A stretch of DNA of 64,000 bases, taken from the NCBI GenBank assembly GCA_049840875.1, contig JASGJE010000019.1:434001-498000 (forward strand). The letters are read 5' to 3'. Position 1 is the first letter of the stretch. The number at the start of each line of letters is the position of its first letter. Shown here piece by piece: positions 9,334 to 17,633 of the stretch. This DNA is from JAFDYH01 sp049840875 (lineage in GTDB: Bacteria > Bacteroidota > Bacteroidia > Chitinophagales > Chitinophagaceae). The notes under the pieces were generated by a model. That model worked only from the letters and a program-made list of their open reading frames with translations, ran no database searches and was not told the DNA's origin. The position numbers and the translations under genes are program-made.

Positions 9334-10028
9334 TAGCTAAGCGGCTGATCAACTTTATCGTCAGCAGTTAATCGTCCCCCTTTAATCCGTATGATGCGGC
9401 CGGTTTTGCCGGCAAGCTCCATATCATGGGTCACCAGCAGCAGTGTTGTGCCCTCCTGTTTGTTAAGATCAAAAATCAGGTTGACTATTTTTTCGCTTGT
9501 CTCTGCATCAAGGTTGCCCGTTGGTTCGTCAGCAAATAGTAATTGCGGACGGTTACTGAAAGCTCTTGCGAGCGAAACGCGCTGCTGTTCCCCACCAGAA
9601 AGCTGCGCAGGATAATGATGTCCACGATCGGCCAGGCCTACTTTATCAAGAAGATTCATAGCACGCATTTTTATATTTCGTTCGTTACGGAGTTCAAGAG
9701 GAACCATCACATTCTCTAAAGCGGTAAGCGTCGGCAGCAATTGAAAATTCTGGAAGATGAATCCAATATATTGGTTGCGCAAAGAAGACCGTTTGTCTTC
9801 CGAAAGGTTACCAAGGCTGATACCTTTTAATTCGATAGTACCTTTGGTTGAGTTGTCAAGGCCCGCACATAAGCCAAGCAACGTTGTTTTACCACTGCCG
9901 GAAGGACCTACGATGGCGTTGGTTGATCCGGCTTCTACCGTAAAATTGATATCATCAAGAACCGTCAAAGCTTTACCGGCGCTGAGATAGGTTTTGCTAA
10001 GGCCGGTAATATTGAGAATGGTTTCCAT
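9333..10028 (-). CDS. LolD/YbbA-type ABC transporter ATP-binding protein
   Basis: 231 residues with all ABC ATPase motifs in order: Walker A GPSGSGKTTLLG (~residue 40), Q-loop FQNFQLLP, signature LSGGEQQRVSLARAF, Walker B LLFADEPTGNLD and switch histidine LLVTHD. The spacing and the NLD motif after Walker B are typical of the LolD/MacB/YbbA group that powers FtsX-type permeases. I start at the ATG giving METILNITGLSKTY; a TTG three codons upstream would only add a short tail. It overlaps the downstream permease by one base. Confidence 0.95.
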   Translation of the reverse strand: METILNITGLSKTYLSAGKALTVLDDINFTVEAGSTNAIVGPSGSGKTTLLGLCAGLDNSTKGTIELKGISLGNLSEDKRSSLRNQYIGFIFQNFQLLPTLTALENVMVPLELRNERNIKMRAMNLLDKVGLADRGHHYPAQLSGGEQQRVSLARAFSNRPQLLFADEPTGNLDAETSEKIVNLIFDLNKQEGTTLLLVTHDMELAGKTGRIIRIKGGRLTADDKVDQPLS

Positions 10029-10500
10029 ACTATTCAAATTAGCAGTTAAATGTAATAAAGAAAAAAGGAGTGGAACTGAATGTTTAGTGAATGGATGATC
10101 AGAAGCGAAGAACGTTGACTGTGTTGTACGTGATCATTGCCAACACCCGGTTTTAGTATTTGCAATTGAAACTTAACCTCTTCAATTTCTGCGCAGGTCA
10201 TCATCACATGCATATTGCTGTTGATCGCAATTACCCTTTACCGGATGGTTGTAAGAAACGGCTAAGAAGACCCTTGCAGACCGTTTCCTCAACTGCTATT
10301 TAAAAATAAAAAAGACGATAACGTGTTTGTAATCCTTGCGAGGCGGACCGGTATGCAATTACAATCTTTCCGGCTTTATTCCGATAGACAAATTATATGT
10401 TTACATTGTACTGCTTTCGGAAAAATATAAACCGATGAGTTATAATTCCCGTATAAACCGGAATAGTAATGATGATTGATTTATAGAATAATTTTTCAGC
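10029..10500. other. Divergent intergenic region, no gene recognised
   Basis: About 470 bp between the ABC pair and the first ECF sigma gene. No coding frame or clear operator was seen. A loose GAAACGG/CCGTTTC inverted repeat occurs near 10255-10290. Confidence 0.35.
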
Positions 10501-11271
10501 ATGTCCCATCTTGATTCCATATTCGCGGCAAACCGCAACCGGCTGCGTTCTTATCTGTTCCGGATGACTGCCCATAAAGAGGATACCGAGGATTTATTGC
10601 AGGACACCTATTTGAAAGCAAGTGAAAACCTCGGCAGTTTCAGGGAACAATCTTCGCTGGAGACATGGATATTCGCCATTGCTACCAACCTCACAAGGGA
10701 TTACCTCCGGAAAAAAAGAAGATGGCCGGTAGCGGCAATGGATCTGGCGCGGGAAGAATCAATGCTTCATCCGGAAATCCATCTCGCGAGATTCCTGCGC
10801 GTCAATCAATCCTCCCCGCAGGGTGCGTTTGATGTGAAAGAACATATTAACTTTTGTTTTACCTGCATCGGGAAAACATTGCCTGCCGATGAACAGGCAG
10901 CGTTGCTGTTAAAGGAAATATTTGCATATAAGATCGGTGAAATCGCAACGATCCTTGCGTGCAGCGAAGGCGTTGTCAAACATCTGTTGTACAATGCACG
11001 CGCAACGATGCAGCGCATCTTTGCTAAGCGCTGTTCCCTTGTAAATAAAGAAGGCGCCTGTCATCAGTGTTCCGAATTAAACGGGATATTTAATCCGAAA
11101 CAGCAATTGCAGCAAAATCTGATCCGTTCTGCTGAAGATGATTCCGATAAAAAATTGCTGGATATAAGAATGAAAATTGCCCGTTCGATTGATCCTTTTG
11201 AAAGCAGTGGCGCCGAGTTGCAATTCTGCCATTATGCCCATGTTGCCACTACAGCCGGCAATAAAGAATAA
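10501..11271 (+). CDS. ECF-type sigma factor with conserved C-terminal cysteines (copy 1)
   Basis: 256 residues. Region 2 spans about 8-75 (RSYLFRMTAHKEDTEDLLQDTYLKA... SSLETWIFAIATNLTRDYLRK) and region 4 about 125-175 (LPADEQAALLLKEIF... ACSEGVVKHLLYNARATM). Unlike minimal ECF factors it has C119-x2-C122 between the regions and C178-x8-C187-x2-C190 in a C-terminal tail containing CHQCSELNG. The same five cysteines occur in the paralogue at 12988-13785. Zinc binding or redox control is an inference. It is followed by a small membrane-protein gene with a short conserved motif between them. Confidence 0.85.
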   Translation: MSHLDSIFAANRNRLRSYLFRMTAHKEDTEDLLQDTYLKASENLGSFREQSSLETWIFAIATNLTRDYLRKKRRWPVAAMDLAREESMLHPEIHLARFLRVNQSSPQGAFDVKEHINFCFTCIGKTLPADEQAALLLKEIFAYKIGEIATILACSEGVVKHLLYNARATMQRIFAKRCSLVNKEGACHQCSELNGIFNPKQQLQQNLIRSAEDDSDKKLLDIRMKIARSIDPFESSGAELQFCHYAHVATTAGNKE

Positions 11272-11293
11272 AACCCCGATCATTTTTTGCCGT

Positions 11294-11314
11294 CCGTTCG
11301 TCTAACAGGGTGAA
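11294..11314 (+). promoter_or_regulatory. Conserved motif between ECF sigma gene and membrane gene (copy 1)
   Basis: CCGTTCGTCTAACAGGGTGAA. The second sigma unit has CCGTTCGTCGAAAGGGTAAA at the matching position on the other strand (12944-12963). The CGTC(T/G)AA core looks like an ECF -10 element, so this may be a target promoter of these sigma factors. This is inferred from conservation; the distance to the start codon differs between copies. Confidence 0.35.
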
Positions 11315-11330
11315 CCAAATCAATCATCAA

Positions 11331-11768
11331 ATGAAAAGATATTTCTTCCTGGGAGGGCTTACAAGCTTTGTAATTATTTTCAATCTGGGGTATGTGTTTC
11401 ATGAAATGGTCATGGGTGATTTTTTTCAAAGGAATATCGGGCCGATCCAGCGGGAAACATACATTATCCCTGTTATCGCACTGGCGTTTATACTGTATAT
11501 TATTTTTCAGGCTTATTTTTTTCCAATCTATTACCGCTATGCAAGCGGGCAATATCACTGGTCTCTTTCAAAAACGGCTGTGATCTTCGGCGCTATAACC
11601 GGTTTTTTCTGGGACGGTTTACAGGGTGGTATGATTGAAGTGGCCACCTTCCGGATGCCGCAAATTGTTTTTTGGGTTGATTCAGGCTACCACACAATGG
11701 AAGGAATTATCAGTGTATTAATCCTTTCATTTTTTTACAGGAAGTGGGTACTTCCGATGCGTCGGTAA
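11331..11768 (+). CDS. Small four-helix membrane protein downstream of ECF sigma
   Basis: 145 residues from the ATG giving MKRYFFLGGLTSFV; a GTG seven codons upstream is possible but overlaps the conserved motif. Four hydrophobic segments are visible: ~6-26, ~44-67 (IIPVIALAFILYIIFQAYF), ~80-100 (AVIFGAITGFFWDGLQGG) and ~115-136. Charged and polar residues between helices include YYRYASGQ and an EVATFRMPQ loop. I do not recognise the family. The position after a sigma gene suggests co-regulation by it; the second sigma unit also has a four-helix membrane protein next door, but of a different sequence. Confidence 0.65.
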   Translation: MKRYFFLGGLTSFVIIFNLGYVFHEMVMGDFFQRNIGPIQRETYIIPVIALAFILYIIFQAYFFPIYYRYASGQYHWSLSKTAVIFGAITGFFWDGLQGGMIEVATFRMPQIVFWVDSGYHTMEGIISVLILSFFYRKWVLPMRR

Positions 11769-11837
11769 AATAGCCGGGTATGACGCGGCATGCTTTGCCT
11801 GAATTGAAAATGAAATTTTATAAATAATGCCCGCTGA

Positions 11838-12257
11838 TTATTTATCACTCTGTTTACCCCTCATCCTGTTTCCTTTCGCATCATGCGTTACTTCGGCTAA
11901 ACCAAGTGCTTCCATCAATGGTGGTATGTACATGCCAAACCTTCCTCTTAGCCCTTTTTTTAAACCATACCAGCCGCCAACAGGATTTTTCGCAGAACGG
12001 GCCCATGCTTCGACTGTTCCTTCCTTTGCGGGCTTTTGTTCGTCGGCACTTCCGAGTTCCATCCAGTCATTGTGTTTTTTGAGCATGGCGGTTAAATCAT
12101 CAATGCAGCGTATATCATACTGCAATACCGTCTTCCCAACTGTACAAACTAAAATCTCTTTGCCATCCTGTTGGTCTGCATGCATTGTATACACGGATGT
12201 CAGCGGAGGGGTTTTTAATTCCAATGGCTTTTCTTTTGTACCGATTTTATACTTCAT
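11838..12257 (-). CDS. Hypothetical cytosolic protein
   Basis: 139 residues, no signal peptide or membrane helix. It begins MKYKIGTKEKPLELKTPPLTS and contains an EILVCTVGKTVLQYDIRCIDDLTAMLKKHNDW segment and a basic tail (TEVTHDAKGNRMRGKQ-like). Composition and length look genuine and the frame is well placed, but I do not recognise a domain. It is single and convergent with the preceding membrane gene. Confidence 0.6.
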   Translation of the reverse strand: MKYKIGTKEKPLELKTPPLTSVYTMHADQQDGKEILVCTVGKTVLQYDIRCIDDLTAMLKKHNDWMELGSADEQKPAKEGTVEAWARSAKNPVGGWYGLKKGLRGRFGMYIPPLMEALGLAEVTHDAKGNRMRGKQSDK

Positions 12258-12515
12258 ATGATTTGTTCTTTTATGATTAAAATATCCTCTGTTGTTTACT
12301 TTACAGTTTTATTGGGTGAGGCGATGATTGAACGTGTCAGTCGTATATTTTGCGTTCTCCTGCATAACTTTAAATTGATTGCCCTGTGCGGGAGAACAAT
12401 TTCAGAATGATGCGGCCGTTAACGGGAACGGCTTGCTGATGTTTTATGATAAAGGCATCATATACCAGACAAACCACGATAACAATGATGGCAGTCTTAC
12501 GTCTGTCTAACCTGT

Positions 12516-12938
12516 TCATCCTGCCGTTGTTTCTTTTTCATGAGGTAGTAATATCCATAGTCCAATCGCTAAAATCAGGCAATACGCGACATCTGAATAT
12601 AACTTGTATAACATGCCAACCATCATCGATTGCGGGATCATAAGCAGTCCATGTGCAAGATTTGCCCAAAGGGTGAACCGGAGAAAAGATAGATAGGCCA
12701 TTGGGTTGCGTGCGGCCTGTAATAAAAAAATACCCCATACGAGATATACCGTTTCTATCATCAGTTCAACGTGCCTGGAAAGAATATCCCATCGCAGGAC
12801 ACGAAGTGTCCCGCCTTCCTGTATTACCGGAAGATCCAGTGATGTAAGCAGGAACAGTCCCCCGAACAGGAGGATGGATAGAATACCATACATATTCAGG
12901 AATAATTTCAGGCCTTTTAGTTCGGATGTTGTTTCCAT
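12516..12938 (-). CDS. Small four-helix membrane protein downstream of second ECF sigma
   Basis: 140 residues with four hydrophobic stretches at about 14-33, 58-76, 88-104 and 112-132. Recognisable pieces are LNMYGILSILLFGGLFLL, VELMIETVYLVWGIFLLQAARNP and LWANLAHGLLMIPQSMMVG. It resembles uncharacterised integral membrane proteins seen in many bacteria; no function is known to me. It lies 50 bp downstream of the sigma gene on the same strand, behind the conserved CGTCGAA motif, so it is probably a target or partner of that sigma factor. Confidence 0.65.
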   Translation of the reverse strand: METTSELKGLKLFLNMYGILSILLFGGLFLLTSLDLPVIQEGGTLRVLRWDILSRHVELMIETVYLVWGIFLLQAARNPMAYLSFLRFTLWANLAHGLLMIPQSMMVGMLYKLYSDVAYCLILAIGLWILLPHEKETTAG

Positions 12939-12943
12939 TGTTG

Positions 12944-12963
12944 TTTACCCTTTCGACGAACGG
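12944..12963 (-). promoter_or_regulatory. Conserved motif between ECF sigma gene and membrane gene (copy 2)
   Basis: On the minus strand this reads CCGTTCGTCGAAAGGGTAAA, matching the copy at 11294-11314 in all but a few positions. It sits 6-25 bp before the start codon of the downstream membrane gene. Confidence 0.35.
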
Positions 12964-12987
12964 GTAAAACAAAACGATAGGGATGGT

Positions 12988-13785
12988 TCAGTTTTTTTCA
13001 GAATATTTTTCCATCACTTCTGCATTGAATTGAAGGTGATGTAATTGCAGGACGGCCCCATCTGAACTGAAGGGGTCAATATCTTTTAAAATGCTTAACC
13101 GCAGGTCAAGCAAATGTGCCCTGTCAGGGTCGTTCGCTTTTCTGGCAAACTCGATTTTATTTTTTTCTTCTTCAAAATTTTGTTTGGGATTAAAAATACC
13201 ATTGAGTTCAGAACACTGATGGCAAATCCCTTCTTTGTTGATCAACGCGCATCTTCCTTCAAAAATCGTGATCATTTTACTTCTCGCTGCATGCAGGTGA
13301 TATTTCACCATCGCTTCTGTTGTTTCCAGGATATGCATAAGTTCGGAGACTTTGAATTCATAAATTTCTTTGAGCAAAAGACAAATTTGTTGCTCGAGTG
13401 GTAAGGATTTAGCAATGCAGGTGAGACAAAAACTGATGTGTTCTTTGATTTCAAAGTGACCTTGTGGTGACGCAGCTGCTATATACAAAGCTTCCTGGAA
13501 AAATTGCCTGCTGTTCAATGCTGCTGCTTTTGATATGTCAGTGACATTCTCTGCCCATCTTTTCCTAGCCCTCAGGTTATCTTTCGCCAGGTTGGAAGCA
13601 ATCGTAAAAATCCAGGTTTTCAGAGAGCTGTCGCCGCGAAAAGTTTGCAATTTAGTTGAAGCTTTTATGAATGTGTCCTGTACAATATCCTCAGTGTCTT
13701 CTGTACTGGCTGTTATCCGTAAAATGTAGGACTTGAGCGGCAGTCGTAAACTTTCAAATTCTGAAGTAAATTGTTCTGACGTCAT
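12988..13785 (-). CDS. ECF-type sigma factor with conserved C-terminal cysteines (copy 2)
   Basis: 265 residues, clearly paralogous to the sigma factor at 10501-11271: region 2 (SYILRITASTEDTEDIVQDTFIKA... SLKTWIFTIASNLAKDNLR), the SPQGHFEIKEHISFCLTCIAKSLP linker, region 4 (ICLLLKEIYEFKVSELMHILETTEAMVKYHLHAARSKM) and the GRCALINKEGICHQCSELNGIFNPKQ tail. The five cysteines are C120, C123, C179, C188 and C191, with spacings identical to copy 1. No anti-sigma factor of FecR or zinc-anti-sigma type is adjacent, so control may be built into the cysteine tail (inference). The genes face in opposite directions, as an inverted duplication would give. Confidence 0.85.
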   Translation of the reverse strand: MTSEQFTSEFESLRLPLKSYILRITASTEDTEDIVQDTFIKASTKLQTFRGDSSLKTWIFTIASNLAKDNLRARKRWAENVTDISKAAALNSRQFFQEALYIAAASPQGHFEIKEHISFCLTCIAKSLPLEQQICLLLKEIYEFKVSELMHILETTEAMVKYHLHAARSKMITIFEGRCALINKEGICHQCSELNGIFNPKQNFEEEKNKIEFARKANDPDRAHLLDLRLSILKDIDPFSSDGAVLQLHHLQFNAEVMEKYSEKN

Positions 13786-13990
13786 ATCATTTTCATTGTT
13801 GCTCCGATTATCATTGCTTTGCTATTTTCAAATTTAGTGCACCTTCGTAAACAACTGCGATAAGTTTTTTTTATCAATATGCACCACTTCCGTACGATTT
13901 ATTAACACAAATTGTGCGTGCACAACCAACGATACAGAACGTCTTTTAAGCAAAAGCGATGCCTCTTTTCTCCAGGCTGCTAAACACGCT

Positions 13991-14197
13991 TCAATCTTTA
14001 CAAATAAGTTTTACAAGAAAAGTTATTTTCTTAATCAAAGTGATAACGGGACAGTAGATTAATTTAATAATCAATAGAATGATTGAGAAAATAATACTTA
14101 CAAGTGCTGTCATGGCGCGAGCTCCTGGAACTGTTTTTCGTTGGCTTGTATGACTCACGCCATCATCAGATCCTCTCATATATTCCATCCGGTTCAT
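13991..14197 (-). CDS. Possible small basic membrane peptide
   Basis: 68 codons with a hydrophobic C-terminal half (ALVSIIFSIILLIIKLIYCPVITLIKKITFLVKL) and a polar N-terminus. No family is recognised. It stands alone in a gene-poor region, so it may be a chance frame; membrane-like composition is the only support. Confidence 0.25.
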   Translation of the reverse strand: MNRMEYMRGSDDGVSHTSQRKTVPGARAMTALVSIIFSIILLIIKLIYCPVITLIKKITFLVKLICKD

Positions 14198-14292
14198 AAA
14201 TCACCGCCTTTAATAACAAATCCATTCTTATTTCATTCGGTAAAAGGCTGAACACAGGAATTTCAACAGGCTCTTTCTTGCAATCCTATCCT

Positions 14293-14412
14293 ACGGGAAT
14301 ACTTTACAGGGGAACCGCTACGGTGATGACTTCGCACGGCAACGGTTGTACACTTACTGTGCGTATACCGGTGGGGATAGAGAAAGTTGAAGTGGATACG
14401 TTGTACTTATAA
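14293..14412 (+). pseudogene. Relic of a histidine kinase C-terminus
   Basis: In the frame ending at the TAA at 14410-14412 the sequence reads LYRGTATVMTSHGNGCTLTV followed by RIPVGIEK. This matches the last strands of a HATPase_c domain; compare YSGTMELISSPGNGCTLNIMLP in the kinase at 19737-21173. The preceding G-box and N-box are absent from all frames upstream. It is probably the end of a deleted kinase gene. Confidence 0.45.
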
Positions 14413-14927
14413 GTTTACGCGGAGAAGGCGAAAGTAGATAGGTTGTACGTTATCATCTATTCGTAATGCGTACTGAGTAATAAGAACAGGCAGTGAGCGT
14501 GGGCTGGGACAAAGGCCGCAGCAGGAGTATTAGTTAATAATAGCATGCAACGTTACCATGTATAAAATAGAGTGAGCTGCCTTTTTTAAAAGTCTTGTCA
14601 ACGTAGGTTGAATCTGCGATCTATCCGTTATATTATTTTGCGTGGAAGAAAGGATCTGAATCGGCAGATGATGGTTTATATCAATGATCAATATATTAAC
14701 GTAAAAGGGAGAACACGCAGGAAGATGAGGAAAAAGCCATTGAAGCATTGAATTGTTATGTTACTCAATATACGGCGGAGGAATTCAACGAGGAATTGCC
14801 GCCAGGAATTATGGTTAGCAAATAAGCAGTCTTGCAATGACTTTTTGTAGTAACTTCAGAGATAACCATAATCAGGATTGGACAGCGGCAAATAACCGCC
14901 GGCTTTATGTAATAATGGATAAACTTT

Positions 14928-15470
14928 ATGAAGATTTCAATACAGAAACCGGTGAAAAAATTTCTCAGAATAATTTTGATAGGTCTTATGATTTGCCCGT
15001 GTAAAGCAATATCCCAGCAAATAGTACAACCGGATTCATTGCTCAATCAATTAACGGGCAAATGGATATTGAGGGGAATTATTGACGGACAGCGGACGAC
15101 GCATGACATTGATGCAAAAAGAGTGCTGAACGGGCAATACATTGAATTAACAGAAGTATCAAGGGAAAAAGATGAAAGGGGAAATCCTCTTTACCAGGCA
15201 ATCGTATATATCTGTTGGCAGCAAGAAAAGGAGGAATATTACTGTCTGTGGCTGGACAACACAAGTAACGAAGGAATTACAAACCAGGTATTGGGAAGGG
15301 CAAAAGCCAATGGGAATAAAATTGACATGTTATTCAAGTTTAGCGATACCATACGCTTTCACACGGTTTTCTTATACGACAGGGATAACAACACCTGGCA
15401 GTGGATGATGGATGGAGAGGAGAATGGCAAATTAAATCCTTTCGCGCGTGTAAAATTGACAAAAAACTGA
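14928..15470 (+). CDS. Secreted lipocalin-like/DUF1579-like protein
   Basis: 180 residues. An N-terminal signal peptide is visible (basic start, FLRIILIGLMICPCKAISQQ, likely cleavage after the Ala/Ser before QQ). The mature part begins LLNQLTGKWILRGIIDGQRTTHDIDAKRVLNGQYIELTEVSRE and continues with alternating beta-strand-like segments to WQWMMDGEENGKLNPFARVKLTK. This pattern (LxGxW start, GxxIEL, final WxWxxD) fits small beta-barrel proteins of the DUF1579 or lipocalin-like type, predicted to be periplasmic. Function unknown. It is a single gene. Confidence 0.7.
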   Translation: MKISIQKPVKKFLRIILIGLMICPCKAISQQIVQPDSLLNQLTGKWILRGIIDGQRTTHDIDAKRVLNGQYIELTEVSREKDERGNPLYQAIVYICWQQEKEEYYCLWLDNTSNEGITNQVLGRAKANGNKIDMLFKFSDTIRFHTVFLYDRDNNTWQWMMDGEENGKLNPFARVKLTKN

Positions 15471-15543
15471 ACTTTAATCAGGCATCGGCCTATGCAAAAG
15501 ATGCTGGTGTGGAATGAAATGAAGATAATCGAAATGGAACTTT

Positions 15544-15774
15544 TTAACTCTTATCGTTAAGACAGTTGAAATTTTCCTTACCCGTAATATCCTTAAGGTC
15601 TTCCTTATCTTCAAGCGAAGCAAGTTGACGCATGATTGCTTTGATCTGGAGACGAATCTTTTTCTTTACCGAAAATTGAAGATCTTTTTCTGTGGCAACC
15701 TGGTAGTCCTGTTGAAGTTTGACGATCTCGTGGTGAAGTTCAAAAATGTGTAAATTTTTATCAATGCTATCCAT
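15544..15774 (-). CDS. Small coiled-coil protein
   Basis: 76 residues, highly charged and probably helical throughout: HIFELHHEIVKLQQDYQVATEKDLQFSVKKKIRLQIKAIMRQLASLEDKEDL. No membrane segment or known domain. An ATG start and coding-like composition make it plausible. It has no operon neighbours. Confidence 0.5.
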   Translation of the reverse strand: MDSIDKNLHIFELHHEIVKLQQDYQVATEKDLQFSVKKKIRLQIKAIMRQLASLEDKEDLKDITGKENFNCLNDKS

Positions 15775-15933
15775 AATGAAAATCTTTGTGGGTACGAAAG
15801 AATTATCATTGGATAGTGCAGCTGATGCGAAAAGTATGCCGGTTTAAGATACGGTCAATTGTATGAAGAAATTTAATATATAAAGTAAAGATTAAATGGC
15901 ATTTATAGGTGACCAGCCCCGTAACTAAATGGT

Positions 15934-16262
15934 ATGCTCATTCGTCGTATTCCCGGACTTAAACCAGGACCACCGTTTCATGAAATGAAAGCAGATACGA
16001 GGGAAGAATTACTAAAAAAATATGCACCGGCCAATCTCAAATGGAAGATGGAGGTCTATCCAAATGAAACGCATATTTCCTTACGGATGAAAACAACCTA
16101 CGATGGATTGAAGTTTGCGTATGAGGGCATGACTTCGAACATTGAATTCACACCGATGAATGGGATAGTCATAAATGGTAAACCATTCAAAATAATTTAT
16201 TCGGATGATACGCCCTATGTCCATTATACGCTCGATGGTTCTGTCCCGACAGAACAGTTTAT
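15934..16262 (+). pseudogene. C-terminal relic of an esterase-like protein with an FN3-associated domain
   Basis: The frame reads IPGLKPGPPFHEMKADTREELLKKYAPANLKWKMEVYPNETHISLRMKTTYDGLKFAYEGM, resembling the end of an alpha/beta-hydrolase (putative esterase) with its catalytic-His-like YPNETH loop. It continues to NGKPFKIIYSDDTPYVHYTLDGSVPT, the chitobiase/FN3-associated YTLDGSxPT motif. The catalytic nucleophile part is missing upstream, and the frame then runs with no natural stop into the antisense of the basic protein gene. I read it as truncated at both ends. Confidence 0.5.
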
Positions 16263-16559
16263 TTATTTCTTTTTCTTCACAGTTACTTTCTTCACAGCCT
16301 CCTTCACTGCTTTTTTAGGTGCAGCTTTCTTCGCTTTTGCTGGCGTTTTTTTGGCAGGTGCTTTTTTAGCGGGACTTTTTTTTGGCGCAGGCTTTTTCTT
16401 TCTGCCTTTTATGGCCTTCTTTACAGCCTGTACTTTTTCACCAACTGCTTCTACCAGTTCATCTTTCTTTTCGACGATGACATCTTTTACATGAGATACG
16501 GTTTCACCGATTTTTTCAAGGATACCTTTATCTTCTGCTGGCTTATTTTCTTTTTTCAT
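16263..16559 (-). CDS. Histone H1-like lysine/alanine-rich protein
   Basis: 98 residues from the ATG; a TTG two codons upstream is less likely. The N-terminal half is an amphipathic helix region (ILEKIGETVSHVKDVIVEKKDELVEAVGEKVQAVKKAIKG). The C-terminal half is a repetitive basic tail built of KKxPAKKAPAKK units ending KKKK, as in eukaryotic H1 and bacterial H1-like proteins. Such tails bind DNA or RNA without specificity; a nucleoid role is an inference. Its 3' end meets the esterase relic on the other strand. Confidence 0.75.
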   Translation of the reverse strand: MKKENKPAEDKGILEKIGETVSHVKDVIVEKKDELVEAVGEKVQAVKKAIKGRKKKPAPKKSPAKKAPAKKTPAKAKKAAPKKAVKEAVKKVTVKKKK

Positions 16560-16699
16560 ATTCAAGCATTTTATGTCAAGGTAATTGTTTTATCAATTAA
16601 ACAGGTAATATACAAGAGGGTATCCTGACAATTTACCGTCGAATAGCCCTCTTGATTTTGCCACAGAGCTAAACCTTATCCTGCCGTAACAATTTTTTT

Positions 16700-17179
16700 T
16701 TAATGCTGATGCCCGCCATCCGGATTTCGTTCACTCATAAATAAACGTTTCCATGCAGTCCCCAGGAGTTTTGAGGCCCAATGGAAAGAAAATACCTGTT
16801 TAAGTATCCTTATAAAACTGTAAAGGCTGTTGGGTTTTTGTATATATAGATCGGCCCCGGCATTGAAACTTTCCTGTATGTCTTTGGGATGATCAGAGGT
16901 GGAAAGTATGACAGCGGGGATGTCCTTTAATTCCTCGTCTCCTTTGATTTCTTTTAATGCCTCTTTACCATTTTTTACCGGCATGTTGATGTCAAGAAAT
17001 ATAATATCCGGCTTCTCTTTATCGTCTCTAAGCTGGTCAATTAATTCCTGACCGTTATTGACTGTTTTTATATCTGCATCGGTACCTGATCGTTCTACAG
17101 CTTCCTTAAATAATTCCTGGTCATCTTTGTCATCTTCGGCAAGCGTTATTTTAACCGGTTTCTCACTCGATCCTTCCAT
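16700..17179 (-). CDS. Rcp1-like single-domain response regulator
   Basis: 159 residues from the ATG giving MEGSSEKPVKITLAEDDKDD. The receiver domain has the acidic pair (AEDDKDDQ), phospho-acceptor Asp in PDIIFLDINMPVKNG, Thr/Ser in VILSTSDHP and Lys in YIQKPNSLYSF. There is no output domain, as in the Rcp1/CheY-like regulators that partner PAS or phytochrome kinases. The reading frame stays open upstream into a DUF3185-like relic, but the family begins at this Met. It is an orphan here; the nearest kinases lie 2.5 kb away on the same strand. Confidence 0.85.
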   Translation of the reverse strand: MEGSSEKPVKITLAEDDKDDQELFKEAVERSGTDADIKTVNNGQELIDQLRDDKEKPDIIFLDINMPVKNGKEALKEIKGDEELKDIPAVILSTSDHPKDIQESFNAGADLYIQKPNSLYSFIRILKQVFSFHWASKLLGTAWKRLFMSERNPDGGHQH

Positions 17180-17317
17180 AGCAGTAGCGCTCAATCGGCA
17201 GGAGATTGTATACGGCAATATGCACAACTTTTCTTCGCGGATTGATGGATAGTAAGCTACAATTTTCTTGAATCCAATCGTGGAATAATTATTAACAGCA
17301 TAGATTAGGGTAAGATG

Positions 17318-17526
17318 GTTATTGCTTTTTTTCCCGACGAGGACGAAAGCAATGCCGGCCATTATCGCGACAGCGCCTACATACACAGGCCACCCGACAG
17401 TATGCTTTTCATCTTTATTGATTTCAACGGGTACTAGATCGACGACTTTCTTTTTTCAGTAAAGCTGACACCTCTGTAGATAAGCACAAGAATACCGGCA
17501 ACAATGAAAATAATACCAAGGCTCAC
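17318..17526 (-). pseudogene. Frameshifted DUF3185-like small membrane protein
   Basis: From a GTG at 17526 one frame reads SLGIIFIVAGILVLIYRGVSFTEKRK. After a run of A residues near 17448-17456 the continuation VVDLVPVEINKDEKHTVGWP, VYVGAVAIMAGIAFVLVGKK appears in another frame. Joined, the two pieces give a normal two-helix DUF3185-like protein (helix, YRG-hSFT, linker, helix, GKK end). One missing base separates them. It could be a sequencing error or true decay. Confidence 0.55.
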
Positions 17527-17633
17527 CTATAAAGGGGGTTTTGAGAAAAGATAAAATCATGCCAGGTCAATAGAAACAGTGTTGGTCGGATTTTACCGTT
17601 GAAGGCATTATAATTGTACTGATAGTCAAAAAA

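Larger units (their letters stand above)
13786..14927. other. Gene-poor region with gene relics
   Basis: Over 1.1 kb without a convincing intact gene. It holds a weak 68-codon frame (13991-14197), a histidine-kinase tail relic (14293-14412) and, around 14700-14825 on the plus strand, a start-less coding-like stretch reading EDEEKAIEALNCYVTQY...ELPPGIMVSK before a stop. That last piece looks like another gene end of unknown family. Confidence 0.4.

Noticed and set aside
16263..16494. Continuation of the esterase relic frame into a Phe/Ala-rich stretch
   Set aside because: It is the antisense of the Lys/Ala-rich basic protein, so the apparent hydrophobic domain is an artefact.
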